A DNA stretch of 64,000 nucleotides, from contig NZ_AULM01000017.1 in the NCBI RefSeq assembly GCF_000422285.1, positions 1 to 64,000 of the forward strand, written 5' to 3'. The stretch is from Desulfatiglans anilini DSM 4660 (GTDB lineage: Bacteria > Desulfobacterota > DSM-4660 > Desulfatiglandales > Desulfatiglandaceae). Positions 17,743 to 26,279 of the stretch are shown here, one piece after another; the first letter of the stretch is position 1, and every line of letters begins with the position of its first letter. Made by a program: the position numbers and the translations under genes. The notes under the pieces were generated by a model. That model was not told where the DNA came from, searched no databases, and saw only the letters and a list, made by a program, of their open reading frames with translations.

Positions 17743-18531
17743 ATGCTCTTGAAGATCGTATCAGGTGGTCAGACGGGTGTCGACCGCGCCGCGCTGGATG
17801 TCGCCATCGAGTGGGACATTCCTCATGGCGGGTGGGTTCCGAAGGGGCGCAAGGCCGAGGACGGTGTCATCCCGATGCACTATCAGGTTCGTGAGATGCC
17901 TACCGACTGCTACGCCGATCGAACCGAGCAGAACGTAAGGGATTCGGACGGGACGCTGATCCTGTCCCGGGGGGATCTCGAGGGCGGGTCCAGGTTGACC
18001 TTGGACCTGGCGCTTCGCCACGAGCGCCCGGTTTTGCATGTCGACCTGGCCAGGCAGAACGCCTTTCAGGCCGCTCAGGCGATTCAAACCTTTATAAGGC
18101 GGCACGGCATCCGAACGTTGAATGTCGCAGGGTCAAGGGCGAGCAAGGATCCCGAGATCTACGACCTGGCGCGCAAGGTTCTGAAGGCCGCCCTGTATCT
18201 CGACCTGGTCGAGAGCGCTGGAGCGGGGCCCCGGGCAGACGGCCCCGCCTCGGTGGAGGAGGCGGTGAAACGGCTTGCGGCGGATCTTTCCCTGAAGGAC
18301 AGGATCGAGATCGCTCACATGCCGGAGAGCGGGCTCAGCGGGCTCGATGATACGCTGGGGGAGTATATCCGTGAGCGGTTCGGCCTTCGTTCCGGGAATC
18401 TGGCATTGCTCGAAGCGTGCCGCCGCATGGCCGGGCGCGACGTCCTGCTCGAGGAAGACGCCTCGGCGTTGATTATTCGCCGTTTGTGGGGTCATCTTAA
18501 AGAAACCCATCGGCTGAGAGTCATAAAATAG
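17743..18531 (+). CDS. Putative molybdenum carrier (cpYpsA/LOG-like) with C-terminal extra domain
   Basis: 262 residues. The first about 150 residues match the putative molybdenum carrier family: KIVSGGQTGVDRAALDVAI, a GGWVPKGRKAEDG loop and the SRGDLEGGSRLTLDLA motif, a Rossmann-like nucleotide- or cofactor-binding fold. Residues about 165-262 (SVEEAVKRLAADLSLKDR, EYIRERFGLRSGNLALL) look like a DUF6794-type helical module; such fusions are seen in related anaerobes. Role in molybdenum cofactor carriage is a family name only. It stands alone between repeat copies on both sides. Confidence 0.75.
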   Translation: MLLKIVSGGQTGVDRAALDVAIEWDIPHGGWVPKGRKAEDGVIPMHYQVREMPTDCYADRTEQNVRDSDGTLILSRGDLEGGSRLTLDLALRHERPVLHVDLARQNAFQAAQAIQTFIRRHGIRTLNVAGSRASKDPEIYDLARKVLKAALYLDLVESAGAGPRADGPASVEEAVKRLAADLSLKDRIEIAHMPESGLSGLDDTLGEYIRERFGLRSGNLALLEACRRMAGRDVLLEEDASALIIRRLWGHLKETHRLRVIK

Positions 18532-18533
18532 CG

Positions 18534-18683
18534 TCCATCCGGAGATGAGGGTTTTTCTTCACAAGCATTGCGCGCTCATTCCCACCGCTTCGCGGCGGGC
18601 AAAAAAGCCCCTTTCCTGATGGAAAAAAACTAGTCTCCATCCGGAAATGATTTCCCGGTACAACCCAGTTTCCGGATGGAAAC
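18534..18683 (+). repeat. Dispersed palindromic repeat copy
   Basis: Begins TCCATCCGGAGATGAGGGTTT 2 bp after a stop codon, includes module B (CCGCTTCGCGGCGGG), internal tips TCCATCCGGAAATGA, and ends CAGTTTCCGGATGGAAAC. The end lies 29 bp before the next start codon. Confidence 0.7.
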
Positions 18684-18712
18684 AAATTAACCGTTGGAGG
18701 GACACACTGGAT

Positions 18713-19261
18713 ATGACTGAAGAACGGATCCGCGCCATTGAAGAGGGCAAGGCTTTTCCCTATCCCGTACCTGTAAACGAAGGGACCGTGATGGGTCTGT
18801 GGGATATCGGACTGGTGATGCTGACCCAGAAATTCAGGCTGAAGGATGATGAGTTGGCCGCTTATAAAGAAGGTTTCGGGAGATACAGCTACCTCGAAAG
18901 GCTGGATCCGATCCCCTTGGCGTTGTGGGTTTTCGAATTCCCGGAACCCCTGGGAAAGATCGATGCGCTTTTCAACGCGAGGCTCGCCCGGCCCGAGTGG
19001 CTCGATTCCTATCTGGACACCTCTGCCGGAGGGATCATGAATGCCCTCTACATGTTCCTGGTGGAGGGGAAGATCTACCGGGCGGGCAAATTGCTGGGGC
19101 TCGACCCGGAGGCCGTCGAGATGTTTCACGCTACGATTGCCAAACAGATGGCGGCGGAATACACGCTGGAGACCTTCAAACAGGCCGCCGCGGGCCTTTT
19201 CAGGCAAAGCGCGCCGGAGCTTTTCGAAGAGGGCCGGGTCTTTCAGTTCAGGGAAGACTGA
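18713..19261 (+). CDS. Conserved-looking protein of unknown function
   Basis: 182 residues, mixed helical, soluble, without signal peptide or recognised motif. The ATG at 18713 follows TTGGAGGG by about 11 bases; the earlier in-frame start lies inside the repeat and is rejected. Segments such as YPVPVNEGTVMGLWDIGLVM and EWLDSYLDTSAGGIMNAL have normal protein character and no stop or frame break. The 3' end overlaps that of the convergent M48 protease gene by 14 bp. No function is proposed. Confidence 0.7.
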   Translation: MTEERIRAIEEGKAFPYPVPVNEGTVMGLWDIGLVMLTQKFRLKDDELAAYKEGFGRYSYLERLDPIPLALWVFEFPEPLGKIDALFNARLARPEWLDSYLDTSAGGIMNALYMFLVEGKIYRAGKLLGLDPEAVEMFHATIAKQMAAEYTLETFKQAAAGLFRQSAPELFEEGRVFQFRED

Positions 19262-20519
19262 CCCCGGGTGTGCCGATCGGAGGATGGACCGTCTCGCGGA
19301 TCGCCCGGACGCGGTCGAGAACCGGCGGGTGGCTGTAGTCGAGGAACACCTTGAGGGGGTGGGGGGTCAGGTTTGAAAGGTTTTCCACCGTCAATTTCTT
19401 CAGGGCCTCGATGAGGGCGAAAGGTCTGGTGGAGGTCTTCACGGCGAAGGCGTCCGCGGCGAACTCGAATCGGCGGGAAAGGATGTTCCCGACGATCCCG
19501 AGCAGCATGCTGAGGGGGGTGTAAAGAAGGCCGAAGAAGAAGAACGCCGCATAGGTGGAGGTCTGCTCCATGCGGAACGCCTCGAAAAGCCGCTGATTCC
19601 CGATGAACAGGAGGAGGAGGGCCAGCATCAGACCCGTGGTGAAGATGGACAACAGCAGGGTTTTCAGGGTGTGGTGGTGTTGGTGATGCCCGATTTCATG
19701 CGCCAGAATGGCTACGATCTCCTCCTCGTTGAGCTGTGAAATCAGCGTGTCGAAGAGGACGACGCGTTTATAACGCCCGAAGCCGATAAAAAACGCATTC
19801 GATTTGGTGGAGCGCCGTGAGGCGTCCATGGTGAACACGCCTTTGAGTTTGAACTGTTGAGATTTGGCGTAATCGAAGATGGCGTTGCGCAAAGGGCCTT
19901 CAGGAAGGGGCTCGAAGCGGTTGAAGACGGGCAGGATGAGGACCGGTGCGACAAAGAGCAGGAGCAACTGAAAAGCGGTGACGACCCCCCAGCACCAGAT
20001 CCAGGCCCAGGGCCCTGCATGGTCGAAGAACCAAAGGACCGCAGCGAAGAGCGGACCGCCGATGAGAACGGCCAGGGCCCAGCCTTTCAAGATGTCCTGA
20101 AAAAAGATTCGCGCGGTCGTCCGGTTGAAGCCGAACGTTTCCTCGATGACGAAGGTCTGGTAGGCGGAGAGCGGAATGTCCACCAGTTCGCGCGCCAGAA
20201 GCAGCAATCCCGCAAAAATCAACCCGGTCCAGATCGGACCGACCCCGAACGACCGTGCGAGCGCATCCACCTGATTGAATCCGCCGAAGAGGATGAACCC
20301 GATGATCAACGCCGTCAAAACGGGCTCCGAAACCATCCCGAGCCGGGCGTTGGCCCTCAGGTAGGCCTGCGACCGCCGGTATCCGTCCTCATCGTAGTAA
20401 CCGGCGAATTCCCCAGGAAGACGCGCCTCGAGGCTTTTGAGGTTGAGCCGCTCGACCAGCAGGTCGAGACAGCAGGACCCGATCAGGACGACGAGTACAA
20501 AGACGAGATAGGGGTTCAT
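19248..20519 (-). CDS. M48 family zinc metalloprotease (CAAX protease 1/Ste24-like)
   Basis: 423 residues with about seven hydrophobic segments. The zinc site is HEIGHHQHHH, with the third ligand likely the Glu in RRFEFAADAFAV. The length, the N-terminal membrane segments and the C-terminal SHPPVLDRVRAI motif fit the Ste24/CAAX prenyl protease 1 type of M48, membrane-embedded proteases for quality control in bacteria. It follows nrdJ on the same strand with a 15-bp gap, so co-transcription is likely, although no functional link is known. Confidence 0.9.
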   Translation of the reverse strand: MNPYLVFVLVVLIGSCCLDLLVERLNLKSLEARLPGEFAGYYDEDGYRRSQAYLRANARLGMVSEPVLTALIIGFILFGGFNQVDALARSFGVGPIWTGLIFAGLLLLARELVDIPLSAYQTFVIEETFGFNRTTARIFFQDILKGWALAVLIGGPLFAAVLWFFDHAGPWAWIWCWGVVTAFQLLLLFVAPVLILPVFNRFEPLPEGPLRNAIFDYAKSQQFKLKGVFTMDASRRSTKSNAFFIGFGRYKRVVLFDTLISQLNEEEIVAILAHEIGHHQHHHTLKTLLLSIFTTGLMLALLLLFIGNQRLFEAFRMEQTSTYAAFFFFGLLYTPLSMLLGIVGNILSRRFEFAADAFAVKTSTRPFALIEALKKLTVENLSNLTPHPLKVFLDYSHPPVLDRVRAIRETVHPPIGTPGVSLP

Positions 20520-20534
20520 GACAGCGGCCGGGCC

Positions 20535-23024
20535 TCAGCCGCATTTCGTGAATCCACAGAAGTGGCAGGTCATGCAGCCTTCCTCGAAACTGATCACCTG
20601 ACCGCACTCCGGGCAGGTCTCGCCCATGAGGCTGTTTGCATATCCCCCGTTCTTCCTGGCGTTTTTGCCTTGGAGGTATCGTTTTTCCAGCACGCGGCTG
20701 ATCGCATCGGGGATGGAAAGCACCAGCCCGTCTTTTTGGAAGACCGGGTGCTCCCCGCCGATCCCTTTCAGTTGCTCGACGATTTTGTCGACCTTGACCC
20801 CTGAGCGGAGGGCCAGGGATACGAGACGCCCGATGGCTTCGGTCTTGGCCGTGGTCGACCGCCCCGATTTTCCGATGGTTGCGAAGACCTCGAAAGGCTG
20901 TCCTTCGTAATCCGTCACCGTGACATACAGGGTCCCGAGGCCGGTCACCATCTTGGTGGTGAAACCCTCGAGGGTTTCCGGCCGCTCCTTGACGGCCGTC
21001 ATGAAGCCTTCGGTGCGCTTTTCCTCGTGCGCCACCGAAAGGACCTGGTGCTCCTTGCTGCCGTCGCGATAGATCGTGACCCCTTTGCAGCCCAGTTCGT
21101 AGGCCAGATCGTACACATTCCGGACATCTTCCACGGTGGCGTCCCGCGGCAGATTGACGGTCTTGGACACAGCATTGTCGGTGTGCTTCTGAAAGGCGGC
21201 CTGCATGCGGACATGCCACTCGGGCGTGATGTCATGAGCGGTGACAAAGACCCGCCGCACGTCTTCGGGGATCTCCTTAATTCCCTGGATGGACCCCTTC
21301 CGGGCGATCGTGTCCATCAGTTCCCGGCTGTAGAAGCCGTGCTGCCGGGCGGCGCCTTCGAAGCAGGGATTGACCTCCAGCAGTTCGTCGTTGTCCATGA
21401 CCCGCCGAATGAAACTCAGGGCGAAAAGGGGCTCGATGCCGCTCGAACACCCTGCGATGATGCTGAGCGTCCCGGTGGGCGCAATGGTCGTGGTGGTGGC
21501 GTTGCGATAGGTCGCCCCCTTCTTGCCGTGGTAGATGCTCTTGTCGAAATTTTCGAACACGCCGCGCTCTACGGCGAGCGCGTGGGAGGCCTCGCGGGAC
21601 TTTTTCTGAAAGAAGTCCATGAGCCGCTCGGCTGTCTCGATGGCTTCTTCGCTGTTATAGGGGATGCCGAGCATGAAAAGCATGTCGGCAAAGCCCATCA
21701 CACCCAGGCCGATCTTGCGGTTGCCTTTGACCATGCGGTCGATTTCGGGCAGCGGGTACTTGGACATGTCGATGGTGTTGTCGAGAAAGCGCACGCTGTC
21801 GCGGATCAGGACGCTCAGACCCTCGTAGTCGATCGCCGGCTTTCCGCCCTTTTCGATGACGAATTTTGCGAGGTTGATGGAGCCGAGATTGCAGGCCTCC
21901 ATCGGCAGAAGCGGCTGCTCTCCGCAGGGGTTTGTGCTCTCTATTTCGCCCAGCGAAGGCGTCGGGTTGTCCCGGTTGATCCGGTCGAGGAAGATGATGC
22001 CGGGGTCCCCGTTTTCCCATGCCTGTTTGACGAGGGCATGATAGACCTCCTGAGCGTCGAGGCTTCCTACCGGCCTTTGCTCCCTCGGGTCGATGAGATC
22101 GTAACGCTCGCCTTCGCGAAGGGCCTCCATGAAGACATCCGTGACGGCGACGGATATGTTGAAGTTGTTCAAGTCCTTGTTTTCTTTCTTGCTGGTGATG
22201 AATTCCAGGATGTCGGGGTGGTCGACGCGCAGGATGGCCATATTGGCTCCGCGCCTGGTGCCCCCCTGCTTGACCTGTTCCGTGGCGGTGTTGAAGATCT
22301 TCATAAAAGAGACAGGTCCGGAGGCGACACCGCCCGTGGTCCCTACCCGGCTGTTCTTGGGCCGCAGCCGCGAAAACGAAAAGCCCGTGCCGCCGCCGGA
22401 TTTGTGGATCATGGCGGCGTTCTTGAGGGCGTCGAAGATGCCCTCCATGCTGTCTTCGATCGGCAGCACGAAGCAGGCAGCAAGCTGCCCGAGTCTTCTC
22501 CCGGCATTCATGAGTGTGGGGGAGTTGGGAAGAAATTTGAACTCCGTCATCATGTCGTAAAAGATTTCCTCCATCTCGGCCACCTTGGCGCCGTCGCCGT
22601 ATCGTTCTTCGGCAAGCGCGATGTGGTGGGCCACCCTCCGGAACATCTCCTCGGGGGTTTCGAGGAGTTTGCCCTCTTCGTCCTTTCTCAGGTAGCGCCT
22701 TTCGAGCACGGTGCGGGCGTTTTGGGAGAGGCTGATGGAATCCTTTACGAAAAGGGATTTGTCGATGTGGACGGGGGAGGGTTTGGCGAGGCCGAATTCG
22801 ATCAATTTGGCTTCGATCATCTTCTCGACCATGGGGATGGTGATGGTCTGGATCTCCATCTTGATCAGTTCCTCACGCAAAAAGCGGCTGACGGCCAGGG
22901 CGCGGGTCGCGTCGATGGGATTCGCCTTGACGAGCAGATCCGAGAAACGATGATCATCCAGTCTGTAGGCGGCCAAATCCAGGCTGCCGTCCTCTGTTAC
23001 CAGGAATTTTCCCTTCTCCCCCAT
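20535..23024 (-). CDS. nrdJ: Adenosylcobalamin-dependent (class II) ribonucleotide reductase
   Basis: 829 residues. It reduces ribonucleotides to deoxyribonucleotides using adenosylcobalamin, allowing DNA synthesis without oxygen. Visible marks are GGGTGFSFSRLRPKNSRVG, NPCGEQPLLPMEACNLGSIN with the active-site Cys, and the Cys-rich C-terminus (CPECG, CMTCHFCGFTKCG) typical of NrdJ. The ATG follows GGAAGGGGG. No cobalamin riboswitch signature (B12 box) is recognised upstream, but two NrdR-like boxes lie 300-350 bp upstream in the divergent region, suggesting NrdR repression in response to ATP/dATP. Confidence 0.95.
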   Translation of the reverse strand: MGEKGKFLVTEDGSLDLAAYRLDDHRFSDLLVKANPIDATRALAVSRFLREELIKMEIQTITIPMVEKMIEAKLIEFGLAKPSPVHIDKSLFVKDSISLSQNARTVLERRYLRKDEEGKLLETPEEMFRRVAHHIALAEERYGDGAKVAEMEEIFYDMMTEFKFLPNSPTLMNAGRRLGQLAACFVLPIEDSMEGIFDALKNAAMIHKSGGGTGFSFSRLRPKNSRVGTTGGVASGPVSFMKIFNTATEQVKQGGTRRGANMAILRVDHPDILEFITSKKENKDLNNFNISVAVTDVFMEALREGERYDLIDPREQRPVGSLDAQEVYHALVKQAWENGDPGIIFLDRINRDNPTPSLGEIESTNPCGEQPLLPMEACNLGSINLAKFVIEKGGKPAIDYEGLSVLIRDSVRFLDNTIDMSKYPLPEIDRMVKGNRKIGLGVMGFADMLFMLGIPYNSEEAIETAERLMDFFQKKSREASHALAVERGVFENFDKSIYHGKKGATYRNATTTTIAPTGTLSIIAGCSSGIEPLFALSFIRRVMDNDELLEVNPCFEGAARQHGFYSRELMDTIARKGSIQGIKEIPEDVRRVFVTAHDITPEWHVRMQAAFQKHTDNAVSKTVNLPRDATVEDVRNVYDLAYELGCKGVTIYRDGSKEHQVLSVAHEEKRTEGFMTAVKERPETLEGFTTKMVTGLGTLYVTVTDYEGQPFEVFATIGKSGRSTTAKTEAIGRLVSLALRSGVKVDKIVEQLKGIGGEHPVFQKDGLVLSIPDAISRVLEKRYLQGKNARKNGGYANSLMGETCPECGQVISFEEGCMTCHFCGFTKCG

Positions 23025-23237
23025 TGGTTGTGCCCCCTTCCTGATGGTCTTTGTTGGAATGCTCAGATAAAATACCTGGAAGAAACAAGAGGCTCAGCCA
23101 AAGGCCTTCCTCCGCCTCAAATCCTGATAGATGATCTGTTTGTGATGGATAGCCGTCCCGAACCGGAGAGGCATCTTTACCGTCCACTGATCCAGCCGGG
23201 GTCTTTACGTTCGGGGTAAGGATCAGATACAATCGAC

Positions 23238-23286
23238 CCGGCTTGAACCCGCTTCCAGCACATCTGTGCCGATGCGTTCAAGCCGG
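23238..23286. other. Nested hairpin in nrdJ/M16 divergent region
   Basis: Perfect 11-bp inverted repeat CCGGCTTGAAC / GTTCAAGCCGG enclosing a second palindrome, GCACATCTGTGC. There is no T-run on either side, so a simple terminator is unlikely. It lies in what would be the nrdJ leader or upstream region. Role unknown. Confidence 0.6.
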
Positions 23287-23328
23287 CTGCAATCGTGATG
23301 CGGTTCGATGCCGAGGGCTCTATAGTAC

Positions 23329-23375
23329 TAACTATATATTGTGTGTCAATAGAAAACAAACGCAATATATAAGAT
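23329..23375. promoter_or_regulatory. Pair of NrdR-like boxes
   Basis: Two 16-bp sites, TAACTATATATTGTGT (23329-23344) and ACGCAATATATAAGAT (23360-23375), separated by exactly 15 bp. The known NrdR box consensus is acaCwATATATwGtgt, and the boxes usually occur in pairs 15-16 bp apart. The first site keeps the centre and right half, the second the centre and left half. The adjacent ribonucleotide reductase gene makes NrdR the natural reader. The first box has two mismatches, the second about four. Confidence 0.65.
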
Positions 23376-23449
23376 TTGAAGGACCATTTTTGATCCTATC
23401 CGATAACCTCCCGGAGATACTCGAAGAGTGCGGACATCGAGGAGGGGGT

Positions 23450-26134
23450 GTGTCGGCGAGGGAAAGGAAGGGCATTTTGAGAGCTTTGCAAAGACTAGGT
23501 ACGTGTGTTCTGGCCATGGTGATCCTGCTGGCGGGTTCTGCCGCTTTGCAGGCCGCCTCGGTGGTCGATGGCGTCAAGCGCGTCCGGCTCGAAAACGGTT
23601 TGACCGTGCTTCTGAAGGAAGTTCAGGACGCTGCGGTTTCCTCCGTCCAGGTCTGGGTCGATGCAGGCAGCGCTGACGAGACGGAGGCCGAGGCCGGAAT
23701 CACTCATTTTATCGAGCACATGATCTTCAAAGGGACGCCCAGCCGGCCCGCCGGGGAGATCGCCCGCACCATCGAGGCTGCAGGCGGCAGCATCAATGCC
23801 TATACCAGCCTGGACCGGACGGTCTATTTTGCGGAGATACCGGCTCCCGAAACCGCCACGGCCTTAGACGTCCTGCTGGATGCGGTGCAGTTCTCCCTTT
23901 TCGACGAGGAGGAAATCGCCCGGGAAAAGGAGGTGGTTCTCGAAGAGTACCGGCGCATGGAAGACATCCCGGAAAGGCGGCTCGGTCGCGAGATGATGGC
24001 TCTCTGTTACGAAAAGCATCCTTACGGGCGCCCGGTGATCGGCACCATGGACTCCATCCGCAGCTTCGACCGTACAGGCATCCTGGGATATATGGATAAA
24101 TGGTACACGCCCGAAAACATGCTTCTGGTCGTGGTCGGAGCTTTCGATGGGCAAGCGATCCTCGATAGGATCCGGTCGCAGACGAACCGCTTCCCTGAGA
24201 GACGGGGAGCAAAGAAAGCCCTGCGGCTTGCAGAGCCGCCTCAAGAGAAAACCAGGACGCTCTTGATGCAGGAAAAGGTCGGACAGGTCTACATGGAGAT
24301 GGCCTGGCACATCCCTCCCCTTCTGCATCAGGATATCCCCGCGCTGGATCTGCTGGGGGCGATCCTGGGCGACGGGAAGACCTCGAGGCTTCACTCGCAG
24401 TTGCGCATCGACGAGCGTCTGGTGAACTCCATTTCCGCCGGGGCCTATTCCTTGAAGGATCCCGGTCTCTTTTTCATCAGTTCCGAGTTGAGTTCGGAGC
24501 ATCTCGGCAAGGTTCTGGGGATCATCGGGGAGGAGGCCGCGCTGCTCGGGAAGGAACCGGTGGACCCGCCGGAGTTGCAGCGGGCAATCAACCAGGTGGA
24601 GGCGGATTTTCTCTTCGCGATGGAAAGTGTTTCCGGACAGGCCCGGACCTTGGGGTTTTTCGAGATGCTGGGAGGCGGGTACCGGAGAGTGGAGACCTAT
24701 CTGTCCGACCTGCGGGCGGTCGGTCCGGCGGAGGTCCAACGGGTCGCCGCCCGGTATCTCCGTCCGCAAAATCTGTCGATAGGGATCCTGCTGCCCTCGG
24801 AGGCGCCCTTTGAGGTCGGCACCGACGAGATCGCGGCCTTCTTCGAGCCCGCTTTGGACCGGGAGGCCGCCGAAAAAGGCGAAGCGGTTTCGAACCCGGT
24901 TTCCATGAGGGTTTTTCCGAACGGCATGCGGGTGATCGTCAAGGAGAATCACGATCTGCCCCTATTTTCCGCCACCGGTGTGTTCATGGGCGGGTCGCGG
25001 CTCGAACCGCCGGATAAAGCCGGGCTGTCCAAGTTCACCGCCCGTATGTTGACCCGCGGGACCAGGAACCGGACCATGAAGGAGATCGCGTCCACCCTGG
25101 ACGGATGGGCCGGACAGCTCGAAGGCTTTTCCGGCCGGAACAGTTTCGGCTTGAGCGGCCGGTTTCTCAGCAAAGAGCTTTATCCCGCCATGCTGCTGTT
25201 CTCGGAGTGCCTTCTCCAGCCGGTCTTTCCGGGGGAGGAGATCGAAAAGGTGCGGGAGGACATGCTGGCGGCGGTTCGCGCCAAAGAGGACCGTCCGACG
25301 GCTCAGCTCTTCGATCTGCTGCAGGCGACCCTCTATCGGCATCACCCCTATGGGAAACCGGAGACGGGGACCGCTGAGAGCGTCGCCGGCATCGGGCGGG
25401 AGCACCTCCTGGATTGGTACAAGCGCATGGCGTTCCCGTCCGGATTGGTCATTGCGGTGGTCGGGGACGTGTACGCCGAGGATCTGTTCAGTTTCTTGGA
25501 GACGCTCTTCTCGTCCTTCACCGCCGCGCCGGATGGCCTGCCCGAAGTGTCGGGCGAACCGGCGCTTCTGGAACCTCGCCGGGCGCACCTCGAAAGGCCC
25601 GGGTCGCAGACGCACCTCGCGGTTGGATACCTGGGGGTTTCGATGAAGGATCCTGCCAACGCGCCCATGGCCCTTGTCGACGGCATTCTTTCCGGGATGG
25701 GGGGGAGGCTTTTTCGTGAACTTCGCGATAAGGAGAGCCTTGCTTATTCGGTGACGGCATTCAGGCGGCCGGGTCTCGAGACCGGCCTGTTTGCGGTTTA
25801 TCTGGCTTGTGATCCGGCCAAGACCGTAACGGCCAAAGAAATGATCTTCAACGAACTGGCTAAGCTGCGGGATGCAGGGGTCTCTGAGGAGGAGCTGGCC
25901 GCATCCAAAAGATATCTGCTCGGACAAATAGCGATCGGGCGCGAGACCAACGGCAGCCAGGCGATGCAGATGTCGCTGGACGAGCTTTACGGGCTCGGCT
26001 ATGATCACCAGGACCGCTTCATCGAGGCCATCGGGGCGGTTGCAACCGTTGACATCCAAAGGGCGGTCCAAGCCGTCTTCAGGCCCGAAGGCTGCGTCGT
26101 GGTGAGTGTTGGACCGGGGGCCGGCGAACCCTGA
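23450..26134 (+). CDS. M16 family zinc peptidase (two-domain, exported)
   Basis: About 890 residues. After a signal-peptide-like stretch (ALQRLGTCVLAMVILLAGSA, then ALQA) comes an active M16 domain with the inverted zinc motif HFIEH and downstream EEYRRMED providing the distal Glu. A second complete M16/M16_C half (from about residue 480, VFPNGMRVIVKENHDLPLF) lacks HxxEH, as in pitrilysin/PqqL-type fused enzymes. It probably degrades peptides in the periplasm. The frame is open back to 23243, but that part contains the hairpin and NrdR-like boxes. GTG 23450 and TTG 23477 are both possible starts; the TTG has better Shine-Dalgarno spacing (GGAAAGGAAGGG). Confidence 0.85.
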   Translation: MSARERKGILRALQRLGTCVLAMVILLAGSAALQAASVVDGVKRVRLENGLTVLLKEVQDAAVSSVQVWVDAGSADETEAEAGITHFIEHMIFKGTPSRPAGEIARTIEAAGGSINAYTSLDRTVYFAEIPAPETATALDVLLDAVQFSLFDEEEIAREKEVVLEEYRRMEDIPERRLGREMMALCYEKHPYGRPVIGTMDSIRSFDRTGILGYMDKWYTPENMLLVVVGAFDGQAILDRIRSQTNRFPERRGAKKALRLAEPPQEKTRTLLMQEKVGQVYMEMAWHIPPLLHQDIPALDLLGAILGDGKTSRLHSQLRIDERLVNSISAGAYSLKDPGLFFISSELSSEHLGKVLGIIGEEAALLGKEPVDPPELQRAINQVEADFLFAMESVSGQARTLGFFEMLGGGYRRVETYLSDLRAVGPAEVQRVAARYLRPQNLSIGILLPSEAPFEVGTDEIAAFFEPALDREAAEKGEAVSNPVSMRVFPNGMRVIVKENHDLPLFSATGVFMGGSRLEPPDKAGLSKFTARMLTRGTRNRTMKEIASTLDGWAGQLEGFSGRNSFGLSGRFLSKELYPAMLLFSECLLQPVFPGEEIEKVREDMLAAVRAKEDRPTAQLFDLLQATLYRHHPYGKPETGTAESVAGIGREHLLDWYKRMAFPSGLVIAVVGDVYAEDLFSFLETLFSSFTAAPDGLPEVSGEPALLEPRRAHLERPGSQTHLAVGYLGVSMKDPANAPMALVDGILSGMGGRLFRELRDKESLAYSVTAFRRPGLETGLFAVYLACDPAKTVTAKEMIFNELAKLRDAGVSEEELAASKRYLLGQIAIGRETNGSQAMQMSLDELYGLGYDHQDRFIEAIGAVATVDIQRAVQAVFRPEGCVVVSVGPGAGEP

Positions 26135-26279
26135 GCGGTGGCAGGCGGGCCGGCGTCTTTTATCGAAGCCCCTGCAGCATGATGCGGGGAGAAGAAAACG
26201 GACGATTCATGTGGCCCGGGTGTTTCCGGACGGCAGCCCTCCGGAACCGGTCCTGCGGCAAGAGAAAAGGGAGGTGAAA

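Noticed and set aside
17202-17744. 180-codon minus-strand ORF
   Set aside because: Runs through the dispersed repeat and encodes repeat arms; no ribosome site or family resemblance.
21027-23219. 730-codon plus-strand ORF
   Set aside because: Antisense shadow of nrdJ, whose catalytic motifs and Cys-rich tail are intact on the minus strand.
23025-23240. Cobalamin riboswitch upstream of nrdJ
   Set aside because: Expected for a B12-dependent enzyme, but no B12 box (GCCACTG-type) or matching core was found on the minus strand.
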